Shown here: positions 9,183 through 18,303 of the stretch, in pieces
Layout: each line of letters begins with the position of its first letter
How positions within the stretch are numbered: position 1 is the first letter of the stretch
Assembly (NCBI GenBank): GCA_047619685.1
Contig: JBLHLC010000002.1
Span: 140,419 to 204,418 of the forward strand
Direction: 5' to 3'
DNA: 64,000 nucleotides
Source: JABDJZ01 sp047619685
Lineage (GTDB): Bacteria > Bacteroidota > Rhodothermia > Rhodothermales > UBA10348
Translations under genes and position numbers: made by a program
The notes under the pieces: generated by a model
What the model was told of the DNA's origin: nothing
Seen by the model: the letters and a program-made list of their open reading frames with translations, nothing else
The model's database searches: none

Positions 9183-9651
9183 ATGATCTTTCCCGTCGTG
9201 CACACGCCACACCAGGCGTCCGAAGCAGATCCCCATAAGGAGTTACGGGTCGCGCTGCGGCTTCTGAGCGGCCAGGATTGCCAGCGGGACGCCTCCGCCG
9301 CGCAGGTCATGCTTCTCAAGCTTGGTGAGGGAAGACACAAGAAGGTGGCTCAGGATGCCATCAGGTACTGAAGGCAGGCGCTGCCAGGGACTGGTTTGGT
9401 GAAGCCGTTCCGCGCCATTTCAAGTTGGAACGCATCGCCGCCGAGTCTCTGAAGGGTGGCGCAAACACACAGAAGCTCTTTAGGGTCGCGGCCCTTCTGG
9501 CCGGCATCCTCACCCTCCTTGTGGCGGTGGGCGTGTTTGTGATGGCGAATGACGGCGGGCCGGAAGATGTCCCGTGGGTGGGGCTATCACCCTGATTGTT
9601 CTGGCCATTGGCGGGCTCGCTGCGGTGAAGCTGAAGCAATCTGCCGGCTAG
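9183..9651 (+). pseudogene. Small membrane protein gene broken by two frameshifts
   Basis: A strong GAGGAG site 5 bp upstream starts a 62-codon frame that stops at 9369. The protein-like sequence continues at once in another frame (LKAGAARDWFGEA... then a membrane helix LFRVAALLAGILTLLVAVG) until 9590, then in a third frame (ITLIVLAIGGLAAVKL) to a TAG at 9649-9651. Adding one base near 9369 and one in the GTGGGTGGGG run near 9582 restores one protein of about 155 residues with a soluble N-terminal part and two C-terminal membrane helices. Its end overlaps the convergent gene's stop by 4 bp. I do not recognise the family. The breaks may be true mutations or consensus errors. Confidence 0.6.
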
Positions 9652-11441
9652 CGGATCAGCAGGATCGGACGCACATTGTCAACCTGACTGCCTTCTAGCC
9701 GAATGAAGTACGTCCCGGGGGGAAGGCCGGTGGCCGAAAAGTGAATCTGGCCACCTCCCGCAGGCACGTGGCCTTCCGTCAGAACCCGAACTTCCCGTCC
9801 GAGGAGGTCCAGTAGCGTCAGTCGGACATTTGACGCGCTCGGAAGGTCGAATGGGACGGTTGCCGCGTTTCTGAATGGGTTCGGGTACGGCGCGCCAAGA
9901 ACAGGGGTAGACCTCGGACCGCCCGTCGAGCCCTGGATGCCTGTGCCCTCGGATTTGAGCCTGAAGTCTCCAACCACAGGGAGATGATCTGACGCCAAGG
10001 TTGCGTCTTCGGACAGAAGGCCGTGAGCGGTCAGGGAGTCGGCCGGCATTGCGGGAGTGAACAGCACGAAGTTGTTCGCAGGCTCCAGGACTGAATCGGT
10101 GTACACCATGAAGTCCAGACGGCCCGGATGAAATGCACTGTCCTCGTTGTACCACGTGAAGGTCATCGGGAGTGATACATGAGGGGGGACAAGATCCGCC
10201 AGGGCGCTCCCATCCCAGTCTGGCGCGAATGGGGGGCCCCAGGCTCCAGTATTGAGGATGTCTCCAGACAGAAGCGTCTCCAATTGTCGCGCCTCACCCA
10301 CCATGTTCATATCGCCCAACACGATGACGGGCGTCTCACTGGCCAGGTCAAGAACGCCACCAGCATCCCGCGCATCCCGGATAAAGGCCATCATGGCGTC
10401 GAAGTCCAGTTGCCGGGCTTCGTCATTCCGACAGCAGGGCGGGTGGGCATCTACGAGGAGCAATTCAGTACCCCAGGGGTCCGTCAGGTCCAGAAGGAAG
10501 GCGGCGTTGGCGTCGCCGTTATTTCCTCCCGGAATGGAGAAAATCCGGATGATGGGATAACGGCTCACTACCACCAGATCCGGACTCACGCGTGCGCTGA
10601 ACCAGGTCTGACCCGGTGCAGACGGAACGGCAGCACGAACCAGGGCCTCGGTATCGGCGGCACTGTGGTTCAGGATTTCCTGAAAACCAATGATGTCCGG
10701 GTTGATCGCAGCCAAGAGCCGCGAGAACGGCGGGTTCTTGTCATTCCCGAAGACGCCATCTCTTTCGACGTTGTATGAGAGGACCCTGACGTCCGAACCC
10801 CTAGCCTTGTTTATGGGCACCGGCGGCAGCTCCGGGAGGGAGGAAGCGTCCTGGAGGGTGTAGGCCACTCCGCCGGAGGCGTCGGGCAGGATGTCTCCGC
10901 TGCCCAAGTCTTCCAGGACTACCCTGATCCGATCACCTGGGAAAAGCGGATTCAGGCCGTCCGGGAGGGCCGCAAGGTCGAACGCAATTTCGAACTCGGT
11001 CGATGAGACGGTCGGCGCGGTGACGATCTGTACTGGCGCATGCCCAATCTCTGTCGAGAACCCGGCCCACGTGAAGACGCCTGTCCGCTGGCCGAATGTC
11101 CACACAAGTTCGGCTCCGACACCAAAAGAGGACTGCCCGGTGGCAGCGTTGTCATCTGTATCCAGGTAGAGGACGATCTGGTTGGCTTCCTGAATGAGCG
11201 TCTCAACACCCAGCTCAAAACGCAAATAGAGATAACGCTCGTCGTTGGCCATCCACAGCCCGCCGAAGTCCACGCCGGCGTCCGCATCGCCCAGTCCGTC
11301 CTCATGCACGGGCGAAAGCGGGATCCAGTCGGCGAACGTCCCCTCCAGGAAGATCCGTGCAGCCTGGGCGCGGGCGGTCACGGGACCTGCCAGTCCGATG
11401 GCCAGGCCAAGACCGAGGAGGCGAAAGAGTCTATGAATCAC
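9648..11441 (-). CDS. T9SS-exported endonuclease/exonuclease/phosphatase-family protein with DOMON/CBM9-like domain
   Basis: About 597 residues. A signal peptide (LLGLGLAIGLAGPVTARAQ) is followed by a beta-sandwich region (GTFADWIPL...YLYLRFELG...IVLYLDTDDNAATG) resembling CBM9/DOMON-type domains. The EEP catalytic domain comes next: VLSYNVERDG, IIGFQEILN, VDAHPPCC, VLGDMNMVG, GRLDFMVYTD and SDHLPVVGDF, matching the usual metal and catalytic residues (N, E, D-x-N, SDH). A type A sorting domain (APYPNPFRN...PPGTYFIRLEG) ends it. It should be a secreted metal-dependent phosphodiesterase or nuclease. I chose the GTG at 11441 because the signal peptide starts there; ATGs at 11501 and the upstream 11609 would run into or past the divergent gene's start. 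Confidence 0.83.
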   Translation of the reverse strand: MIHRLFRLLGLGLAIGLAGPVTARAQAARIFLEGTFADWIPLSPVHEDGLGDADAGVDFGGLWMANDERYLYLRFELGVETLIQEANQIVLYLDTDDNAATGQSSFGVGAELVWTFGQRTGVFTWAGFSTEIGHAPVQIVTAPTVSSTEFEIAFDLAALPDGLNPLFPGDRIRVVLEDLGSGDILPDASGGVAYTLQDASSLPELPPVPINKARGSDVRVLSYNVERDGVFGNDKNPPFSRLLAAINPDIIGFQEILNHSAADTEALVRAAVPSAPGQTWFSARVSPDLVVVSRYPIIRIFSIPGGNNGDANAAFLLDLTDPWGTELLLVDAHPPCCRNDEARQLDFDAMMAFIRDARDAGGVLDLASETPVIVLGDMNMVGEARQLETLLSGDILNTGAWGPPFAPDWDGSALADLVPPHVSLPMTFTWYNEDSAFHPGRLDFMVYTDSVLEPANNFVLFTPAMPADSLTAHGLLSEDATLASDHLPVVGDFRLKSEGTGIQGSTGGPRSTPVLGAPYPNPFRNAATVPFDLPSASNVRLTLLDLLGREVRVLTEGHVPAGGGQIHFSATGLPPGTYFIRLEGSQVDNVRPILLIR

Positions 11442-11509
11442 GAGGGGCGTCGTTGGGCGGTGGAGGCGGGGGTTTGGAATGTATCTTCGGCCACCCTTCA
11501 TCGCCTGGT

Positions 11510-14479
11510 ATGGACGTGAAATTCCCCTTCGCCGTCGTAGTTCTCCTTCTCCTCGCGGCTCTTCCCCAGACTCCCGCGCGTGCCTTTCAAGTTGAGGGCC
11601 CGGCCACAATCACCGAGACCACGCGGACGCTCAAGACCTACCCCTACTCCGAGCCCGACCCCGTTCCCATTCTGACGCGCGACGAGCGCCTGTACCCCTA
11701 CCACGCCTTCCAGGGCTATGCCATAGAGGGCGAGCCAATGGACTGGAAGGTGGTAACGCTCGAGAATGATTACATCCAGGTCTTCGTCCTGCCGGAAGTA
11801 GGCGGCAAGGTTTGGGGCGCGGTTATCAAGGCCACCGGCGAGGAATTCATCTACCGGAACGAGGTGATGAAATTCCGAAACATCGCGCTGAGGGGGCCCT
11901 GGACTTCGGGCGGGATCGAGTTCAACTTTGGCGTAATCGGGCACACGCCTTCTACAGCATCGCCGGTGGACTACACGCTCATCGAGAATGAAGATGGGAG
12001 CGTGAGCTGCGTGGTGGGCACCATGGACCTGCCGTCACGAACACACTGGCGCGTGGAGATCCGATTGGCGCCAGACAAGGCATACTTCGAAACGAATGTG
12101 CTCTGGTATAATCCCACGCCCACCTGGCAGCCGTACTACAACTGGATGACGTCGGCGGCTTTTGCGCGGGATGACCTGCGGATGTACATCCCCGGCACGC
12201 GGTTTCTGGGGCACCCGGGCGAGTCCCACGCGTGGCCAGTCAACGAGGACGGGAGGTACCTGCCGGACTATGGCGAGAACACGTTTGGAGGACACAAATC
12301 CTTCCACGTGGTAGGCGAACTGGATGAACACTTTGGAGGCTATTACAAAGACGATGACTACGGCTTTGGCCACTGGGCACGCAACGAAGAGATGCCAGGC
12401 CAGAAACTGTGGTTATGGGCGTTGTCCCGTGAGGGTGGCGTCTGGGATGACCTGCTGACCGACACCGATGGTCAATACGTGGAATACCAGGCGGGCAGGC
12501 TTCACGTGCAGTATTCAGCAGGCGCCGCCATCAACCCGATCAAGCAGGCCACCTTTGAGCCGGGCTCGGCGGATCGCTGGAACGAGATCTGGTTTCCGGT
12601 GGTCGAGATTGGTGGCTTGAGTGACGTGTCGCGCAGCGGTGTCCTTCACGTGGAAGAGGAGGACGGTACAGTGAGCGTCGGGGTCAATGCCCTGGAGTCC
12701 GTGACAGATACCATCCGGGTGTTCGCCGGTGGCCAGGCGTTGGCTGCGTACCCCATCGCCTTGGGACCTCTGGATGTCTTTACAACGTCAATTCCCTCGC
12801 CGACCGGGCCATTTGAGGTGACGCTGGAAGGCATGGGTCTCCGATACAGCACGGACCGGACGGACCTGGCGTTGGCGCGGCCGTTTGAAACCGACCCGCA
12901 AGCCCTTCCCTCGATTCCGGAGACAGACCAGCAGGTGGCCCAGGCGCGCGAACTCATGGAGGCGCGTCAGTTCACGCCCGCCCGAATCCTTCTGGAGCAG
13001 GTTATGCGGGCGGCGCCCTGGCATCGAGACGCCCTGGTGACTGCGGCAGACCTGGACTTCAGGACCGCCAAGTACGCAGACGGGCTGGTCCTCGCGGAGC
13101 GTGCCCGCCAATTGGACGCGTACGATTCGGAGGCCAATTTCGTCGCAGGAAATCTGTTTCGGAAACTGGGGAAAATCACGGATGCCAGGGAGGCGTTCGG
13201 GTGGGCAGCGCGGTCCATGGCGTTTCGGTCCGTTTCGTACTCCCAACTTGCTGATCTGGCGCTCATGCGTTCGGACTGGACGGAGGCCGAGCACTATGCC
13301 GAACTCGCCCTGGACTACGACCGGATCAATCTCCAGGCGCTCCTGACGGCATCCATCGCCGCGCGCCGCGCCGGCCAGGCGGAGCGGTCTGGAGATATTC
13401 TCGCCCGGATGATGGAGATCGATCCGCTGAGTCACTCCGCCAGGGCAGAGCGTTTTCTGGCTTTGCCGTCCGAGTCGGCAGCCGCCGAGTTGCTCAAGTC
13501 GATGCGGAGCGAGTTCGCGGAGCAGACGCTGTTGGAAGTGGCCATCGGCTACGCTGAGCGCGGGCAGGATGCCGATGCTGCCGCGATTCTGCGCGCCGGC
13601 GATACACGCGGTGCGGTCGCCGCTGCCTGGAGTTGGCACCTGGACGGGCGAGCCGGGGCCCCGGCAGCGCTGGACGCCGGTGCGGTTGCTTTTGCGTTCC
13701 CATATCGGATCGAAACACTGCCAATTCTGGCGGCGGCCGCTGAGGCGTCGGACCACTGGTCATGGAGCTATCTCCACGCGCTCAACCTGTGGGGCCTGGG
13801 GCAAACCAGCGCGGCCACCCACGTGATCACGGCGTTGGGAGACGCGCCGGACCTGTCCTCGTTCTACATCACGCGCGCGCACCTGGTGCCTGCCCAGGCG
13901 GAGCGAGACCTGCTGTTGGCGCAGCGCACATCCGGGGCTGGCCGGCTATCGCTCATCCACCTGATTCGTTTCTATCAGGGCGAAGGGCGTTGGGAAGACG
14001 CAGCCAGAACATCCGGCCCGGGCCGCACGGAGTACCCGAACGACTTCAATCTGGACCTTCTTCATGCCGAGTCTCTCCTGCATCTGGATCGGGCTGGCGA
14101 AGCCCTCCAGATACTTGAGACCACACACGTGTTACCCTCGGAGAATGCCTCCCAGAGTCACAACCTGTTTGAGTGGGCCCACGTGATGTCGGGCCTGGAT
14201 GTTCTGGAGAGCGATCCTGGCGCAGCCACAGCCCATTTCAGGCGGTCGCTGGCGTGGCCCGAGCATCTGGGGCAAGGCCGTCCCTACGAGCCAGACGACA
14301 GAATCCCGCAGTACCTGTTGGCGCTTTCGCTGGCCCGGGGAGGCGCAGGGGACGCCGACCTCGCTACGCTGCGGACGGGCTTGGAGGCCATGGCGACGGG
14401 GATGTCCGAGGGGTCTGGTGGCCCGGAATCGCTGGGTACGCAGCTGCTTCGCCGCGCACTTCAATTGGAAATCCGATGA
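11510..14479 (+). CDS. Exported DUF5107 domain protein with C-terminal TPR repeats
   Basis: This 989-residue protein has a signal peptide (FPFAVVVLLLLAALPQTPARA). Residues ~60-340 match the DUF5107 pattern, a galactose-mutarotase-like beta-sandwich (VFVLPEVGGKVWGA, WTSGGIEFNFG, ARNEEMPGQKLWLWALS). The last ~480 residues are helical TPR-like repeats (ARELMEARQFTPARILLEQVM; AREAFGWAARSM). Proteins of this type occur beside carbohydrate-active genes and are thought to bind or process glycans, but their activity is not established. The start is the ATG at 11510, since the open frame to 11357 carries no signal and runs under the divergent gene. It is translationally coupled (ATGA) to the GH-domain lipoprotein downstream, so the pair likely acts on one substrate. 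Confidence 0.83.
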   Translation: MDVKFPFAVVVLLLLAALPQTPARAFQVEGPATITETTRTLKTYPYSEPDPVPILTRDERLYPYHAFQGYAIEGEPMDWKVVTLENDYIQVFVLPEVGGKVWGAVIKATGEEFIYRNEVMKFRNIALRGPWTSGGIEFNFGVIGHTPSTASPVDYTLIENEDGSVSCVVGTMDLPSRTHWRVEIRLAPDKAYFETNVLWYNPTPTWQPYYNWMTSAAFARDDLRMYIPGTRFLGHPGESHAWPVNEDGRYLPDYGENTFGGHKSFHVVGELDEHFGGYYKDDDYGFGHWARNEEMPGQKLWLWALSREGGVWDDLLTDTDGQYVEYQAGRLHVQYSAGAAINPIKQATFEPGSADRWNEIWFPVVEIGGLSDVSRSGVLHVEEEDGTVSVGVNALESVTDTIRVFAGGQALAAYPIALGPLDVFTTSIPSPTGPFEVTLEGMGLRYSTDRTDLALARPFETDPQALPSIPETDQQVAQARELMEARQFTPARILLEQVMRAAPWHRDALVTAADLDFRTAKYADGLVLAERARQLDAYDSEANFVAGNLFRKLGKITDAREAFGWAARSMAFRSVSYSQLADLALMRSDWTEAEHYAELALDYDRINLQALLTASIAARRAGQAERSGDILARMMEIDPLSHSARAERFLALPSESAAAELLKSMRSEFAEQTLLEVAIGYAERGQDADAAAILRAGDTRGAVAAAWSWHLDGRAGAPAALDAGAVAFAFPYRIETLPILAAAAEASDHWSWSYLHALNLWGLGQTSAATHVITALGDAPDLSSFYITRAHLVPAQAERDLLLAQRTSGAGRLSLIHLIRFYQGEGRWEDAARTSGPGRTEYPNDFNLDLLHAESLLHLDRAGEALQILETTHVLPSENASQSHNLFEWAHVMSGLDVLESDPGAATAHFRRSLAWPEHLGQGRPYEPDDRIPQYLLALSLARGGAGDADLATLRTGLEAMATGMSEGSGGPESLGTQLLRRALQLEIR

Positions 14480-17400
14480 TGATCAAATCAGTTTTCAGCC
14501 CCGCGGCGTTGGTTCTTCTGGTATCGGGCTGCTCGCCTTCACTGCTCGGAGAGCCCATTGCGGCTCCGCCAATACATCCGGTTGTGGATGGCGTCACGTG
14601 GGGTGTCGGAAACTGGGAGCCGCACCTGGAAGCAGGTTCGCCTGGCCTGTCCTGGGGTAACCACCGGGCCGTCGTTCAGCTTTTGGACGGACAGGATCTG
14701 GATAGGGCCATCGCTGCAACAATCCCATGGCGGAGGCCTGACAGCGATCCTGGGCGCAAAGCCATCGTGGTGGTCGATGCGACGTCTGGAGAGCCAGTCA
14801 CCAACTGGGCAAAGAGGAACGTCACCAGTGCCTCGGGCCAGGTCATCTTCGAGCCTGTTTCCGGTTCTTTGGTGTACCACGTCTACTACCTCCCGTGGGA
14901 GTCTACGGGCAGCTACTATCCGCGCGTTACCTACCCGGATAACGTCGGCACGCCGGATGCGGAGTGGCTCGAATCCCTGGCCGCCGCCGATCCCGCCAGC
15001 GGCACCGTGACGGGAATGGAGTCAGTTGACGAGTTCCATAGCTTCTTCCCGATGGAAGTAGTGGCCTCCGACCAGGAGACCGAGGAAGCCATGAAAGGGC
15101 TGGCCTGGGCGCTTTTCCCCGAACATCGAGACCGCCCCATCAGCCTGACGCGGGCCCTGCCACAGCACTGGGCGACGGATGGACCTGGCAAGACCCTGAG
15201 TGCCTCCGTCCTGCGGGGCGAATACTTCACCTTCCAGATTGGTGTCTTCGCATACCGGCAGGCGGTGGAGGACCTAGAGGTGTCCTACGACGGATTTCCG
15301 GGGTCGTGGACGTTTACCTGCTTCAACTGTGAAGGCGTGGATCTGGAAGGGCAACCCTTCACTAAAACCGTCTCCGTGGAACAGGGAAGAGTGCAGGCTT
15401 TGTGGTTCGGCGTGCAAATACCCGAGTCCGCCGGGACGGGCCCCCAAACCGGAACGGTCTCCATTACGCCGAAGGGAAGCCAACCACGGTCTGTCGAGGT
15501 GGACCTGTCAGTCCTGGCCGAGAAGGCAGAGGATCACGGGTTCAATCAGCCGGAGTTTATGAGTCGTCTGGAATGGCTCAACTCTACCGTCGGGACGGAC
15601 CCGGACTTCATCATCGATCCGTTCATCCCGGTGGAAGCGACCGGAAAGACAGTTTCAATTCTGGGTCGGGACGTGGATCTGAGGGACGATGGACTCCCTG
15701 CCCAGATCTGGAGCTACTACACGCCCGAACTCACCGGACTGGCGGATACGCCCGAGGAGATCCTTGCCGCCCCCATCGCGCTTGAAGTCACGGTGGCGGG
15801 GGAAGCCCTGAGATGGGAGTCCGCTGGTTTTGAGGTAGCACGGGCCAACGCAGGCCGGGCCAACTGGACGGCGCGGAGCAGCGCGCCGGGCTTTGAGCTG
15901 GTCGTTGAGGGTGCGCTGGAGTACGACGGAATGCTGGACTACCGCCTCACCCTCAAGGCCACCGAGTCCGTGACGGTGGAAGACGTCGCGCTCCCCATCG
16001 CCTATCAGCCAGACGCGGCAACCTATATGCTTGGCCTGGGAAGGGTTGGAGGCAGGACTCCGGGCGCAGTGGAGTGGAAGTGGAAGGTCGAGAATCACCA
16101 GGAAGGGCTATGGTTGGGCGGGGTCCACAAGGGTCTGCAATACGTCCTCCGCGATGAGAACTACATCAGGCCGCTGAACACCAACTTCTATCTGAATCAG
16201 CCACTGAACATGCCGCCGTCATGGTTCAACGACGGGCAGGGTGGTATCTCGTTGACCTCGACCGCGGCCGGCGTGACGGCCCGCAATTATTCAGGAACTC
16301 GAAGCCTGGAGGCCGGAGAGGAACTGTATTTCAACGTCAGATTCCTGATTACGCCATTCAAGCCTATCCGGACGGACACACATTTCCAGACCCGATTTGT
16401 GCACAAATACGTGCCTGTGGATTCGGTGGTGACCTGGGGAGGGACGGTGGTCAACATCCACCACGCCAACGAGATCAATCCCTACATCAATTACCCTTTC
16501 TTCAACCTGGACCTTCAGACTGCCTACATCCAGGAGGCACACCAGAAGGGCATAAAAGTCAAGCTGTACGACACCATTCGGGAGTTGACTTACAGGGCCT
16601 ACGAACTGCAGGCCATGAAGAGTCTGGGCGATGAGATCATAAACGACGGAGAAGGTGGTGGGCACTCGTGGATGCAGGAGCATCTGCGTGAGAACTACCA
16701 CTCCGCATGGCACGCGTGGCGCGTGGACGACGCCGCAATGCTCAACAAAGGGACGTCCCGCTGGACCAATTACTACATCGCGGGGCTCTCTTGGCTGGCC
16801 AGAAACCAGCAGATCGACGGGCTCTATCTGGACGACATCGCCTTCAGCAGGGAAACCGTCAAACGGCTCGTTTCGGTCCTGGATGAACACCGGGATGAGG
16901 TGGTGATCGATCTCCACTCGGCCAATCAGTTCAATCCGCGGGATGGGTTCATCAGCAGCGCCATGCTGTACATGGAGCACATGCCGTTTATCTCTCGGCT
17001 GTGGTTCGGCGAGTATTTCGACTACGGCGCCCGTGAGGACTACTGGATGACCGAGGTCAGCGGCCTGCCATTTGGGCTGATGGGGGAAATGTTGCAGGAT
17101 GGCGGGCATCCGTATCGCGGGATGCTCTACGGGATGACGACCCGCATGTACGGCGAGGTGGACCCCCGGCCCGTATGGGGGCTGATGAATGACTTTGGCA
17201 TCGACCGGAGCCGGATGCTGGGATATTGGCTGGAGGACAATCCGGTCAAGACCAGCCACCCGGACGTGCTGGCAACGACGTATTCCCGCGAGGGCGAGGT
17301 GCTGATTGCCTTGGCCTCGTGGTCGGAGAAAGACGAGGTTCTAGATCTGTCTATCGATCTTGACGCTTTGGGACTTGCAGGACCTCTGGTACTTGAGGCC

Positions 17401-17511
17401 CCGGCAGTTCTTGGGTTGCAGGATGCCGGCCTCGTCGATCAGACGGCCGTCCGGGTACCTGCGGGGATGGGCTTGTTTGTGACCATGAGGAGCAGCGCAT
17501 CCGATGGATAA
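14476..17511 (+). CDS. Glycoside hydrolase-domain (DUF6067-type) lipoprotein
   Basis: This 1011-residue protein starts at ATG 14476, overlapping the stop of the DUF5107 gene by 4 bp, and opens with a lipoprotein signal (LVLLVSGC). The N-terminal half is beta-rich. The region around bases 16400-17200 looks like a TIM-barrel hydrolase: WGGTVVNIHHANEINPYINY, GIKVKLYDTIRELTYRA, the barrel-strand acid motif IDGLYLDDIAFS and DLHSANQFNP. This matches DUF6067/GH-domain proteins of Bacteroidota and Planctomycetota. It is probably a surface or periplasmic glycosidase; linkage specificity is unknown, and the Asp pair in YLDD is the likeliest catalytic region. The 3' end overlaps a convergent broken gene by 73 bp. 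Confidence 0.82.
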   Translation: MMIKSVFSPAALVLLVSGCSPSLLGEPIAAPPIHPVVDGVTWGVGNWEPHLEAGSPGLSWGNHRAVVQLLDGQDLDRAIAATIPWRRPDSDPGRKAIVVVDATSGEPVTNWAKRNVTSASGQVIFEPVSGSLVYHVYYLPWESTGSYYPRVTYPDNVGTPDAEWLESLAAADPASGTVTGMESVDEFHSFFPMEVVASDQETEEAMKGLAWALFPEHRDRPISLTRALPQHWATDGPGKTLSASVLRGEYFTFQIGVFAYRQAVEDLEVSYDGFPGSWTFTCFNCEGVDLEGQPFTKTVSVEQGRVQALWFGVQIPESAGTGPQTGTVSITPKGSQPRSVEVDLSVLAEKAEDHGFNQPEFMSRLEWLNSTVGTDPDFIIDPFIPVEATGKTVSILGRDVDLRDDGLPAQIWSYYTPELTGLADTPEEILAAPIALEVTVAGEALRWESAGFEVARANAGRANWTARSSAPGFELVVEGALEYDGMLDYRLTLKATESVTVEDVALPIAYQPDAATYMLGLGRVGGRTPGAVEWKWKVENHQEGLWLGGVHKGLQYVLRDENYIRPLNTNFYLNQPLNMPPSWFNDGQGGISLTSTAAGVTARNYSGTRSLEAGEELYFNVRFLITPFKPIRTDTHFQTRFVHKYVPVDSVVTWGGTVVNIHHANEINPYINYPFFNLDLQTAYIQEAHQKGIKVKLYDTIRELTYRAYELQAMKSLGDEIINDGEGGGHSWMQEHLRENYHSAWHAWRVDDAAMLNKGTSRWTNYYIAGLSWLARNQQIDGLYLDDIAFSRETVKRLVSVLDEHRDEVVIDLHSANQFNPRDGFISSAMLYMEHMPFISRLWFGEYFDYGAREDYWMTEVSGLPFGLMGEMLQDGGHPYRGMLYGMTTRMYGEVDPRPVWGLMNDFGIDRSRMLGYWLEDNPVKTSHPDVLATTYSREGEVLIALASWSEKDEVLDLSIDLDALGLAGPLVLEAPAVLGLQDAGLVDQTAVRVPAGMGLFVTMRSSASDG

Positions 17512-18303
17512 GGCCCCCCGGCCCATCGTTGCAGTACTACCGGAGCGGCATCGTGCATCGAACCAACCACCTGGCCATCAGCCGTAACAAACCAGCGTTG
17601 GTCAGGGGTTCCACCCTGATACATCAGCCCCAGGTAGGACCTCCACTGGACGGACGAGAGGTCAACACGGGCCGCCGCTTCTCCCATGCCGATCATCCAC
17701 AACGCCCCGTCCCGGGAAGAGATAACCTGTGTCCGGAGCGACCAAGTCCGTCAGCTTCTGAGTATCGCTTCCAGGGTTCGGGCGTTGTCGGTTGATATCG
17801 AATGACATCCCCCTCGTAGCCGATCATCCAAACGGATCCGTCGGGTTGGGTAGCTACGTCCGAAAGGTGGAAGTCTCTGGCCCCTCCCGACAGCTCCCGG
17901 GGAGAGATGGTCATGGTCAACTCCTCAGCACCCCGAAGCACGGTAACAGATACCGGTGTTTCGGAGGCGACCTTGATCCTGTTGCGAGTAATGGACCGCT
18001 GGCCGTCCACTGCCACCAGAAGATCGCCCACCTGGAGACCCTCCTCCTGGGCTGGACTGTCCTCTCGAACGGCCCAAATGAAGGCCGGCGCCAGTTCTCT
18101 TGGAAGACCAAACCATGCCCCCTGCGCGACCTTGAATCCGAGGCCGGCAGACCAAGGGCGCAAAGGAACTACCTCTTCTGGAACGATCTCGTGCCTTCAG
18201 AAAACGGATCGACGGTGATAGGCTCATAGGGCGCCTGGGCCGCTACCGGGAGGCAGAATCCAAACACCAGCCAAAGAAGGCGCCGGGGGGAGTATTGGCT
18301 CAT
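17439..18303 (-). pseudogene. Exported PDZ-domain/propeller-repeat protein gene with two frameshifts
   Basis: An ATG at 18303, coupled by ATGA to the DUF2231 gene, begins a signal peptide (LLWLVFGFCLPVAAQA) that runs into a TAG after 44 codons. One extra base near 18195 joins it to a PDZ domain (GLGFKV...SPAQEEGLQVGDLLVAVDGQ) and one propeller-like repeat (VWMIGYEGDVIRY). A second missing base near 17733 separates that from a repeat (ALWMIGMGEAAARVDLSS) ending at a stop at 17439. Repaired, the product is about 287 residues: signal, PDZ, then two or three beta-propeller blades of the kind seen in two-component propeller domains. A full propeller would need more blades, so the 3' end is probably lost too. 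It is the last gene of the cytochrome/DUF1501 operon. Confidence 0.65.

Noticed and set aside
9361..9639. 92-codon minus-strand frame at the end of the EEP gene
   Set aside because: Antisense to the frameshifted membrane-protein gene, which has a ribosome-binding site and membrane helices.
14173..14475. Upstream extension of the GH-domain gene to 14173
   Set aside because: It would overlap the DUF5107 gene by 300 bp and yields an Arg/Gly/Pro-rich sequence; the ATGA-coupled ATG at 14476 precedes a proper lipobox.
16291..17259. 322-codon minus-strand frame opposite the GH-domain gene
   Set aside because: Shadow frame; the plus strand carries the YLDD barrel motif and lipobox.
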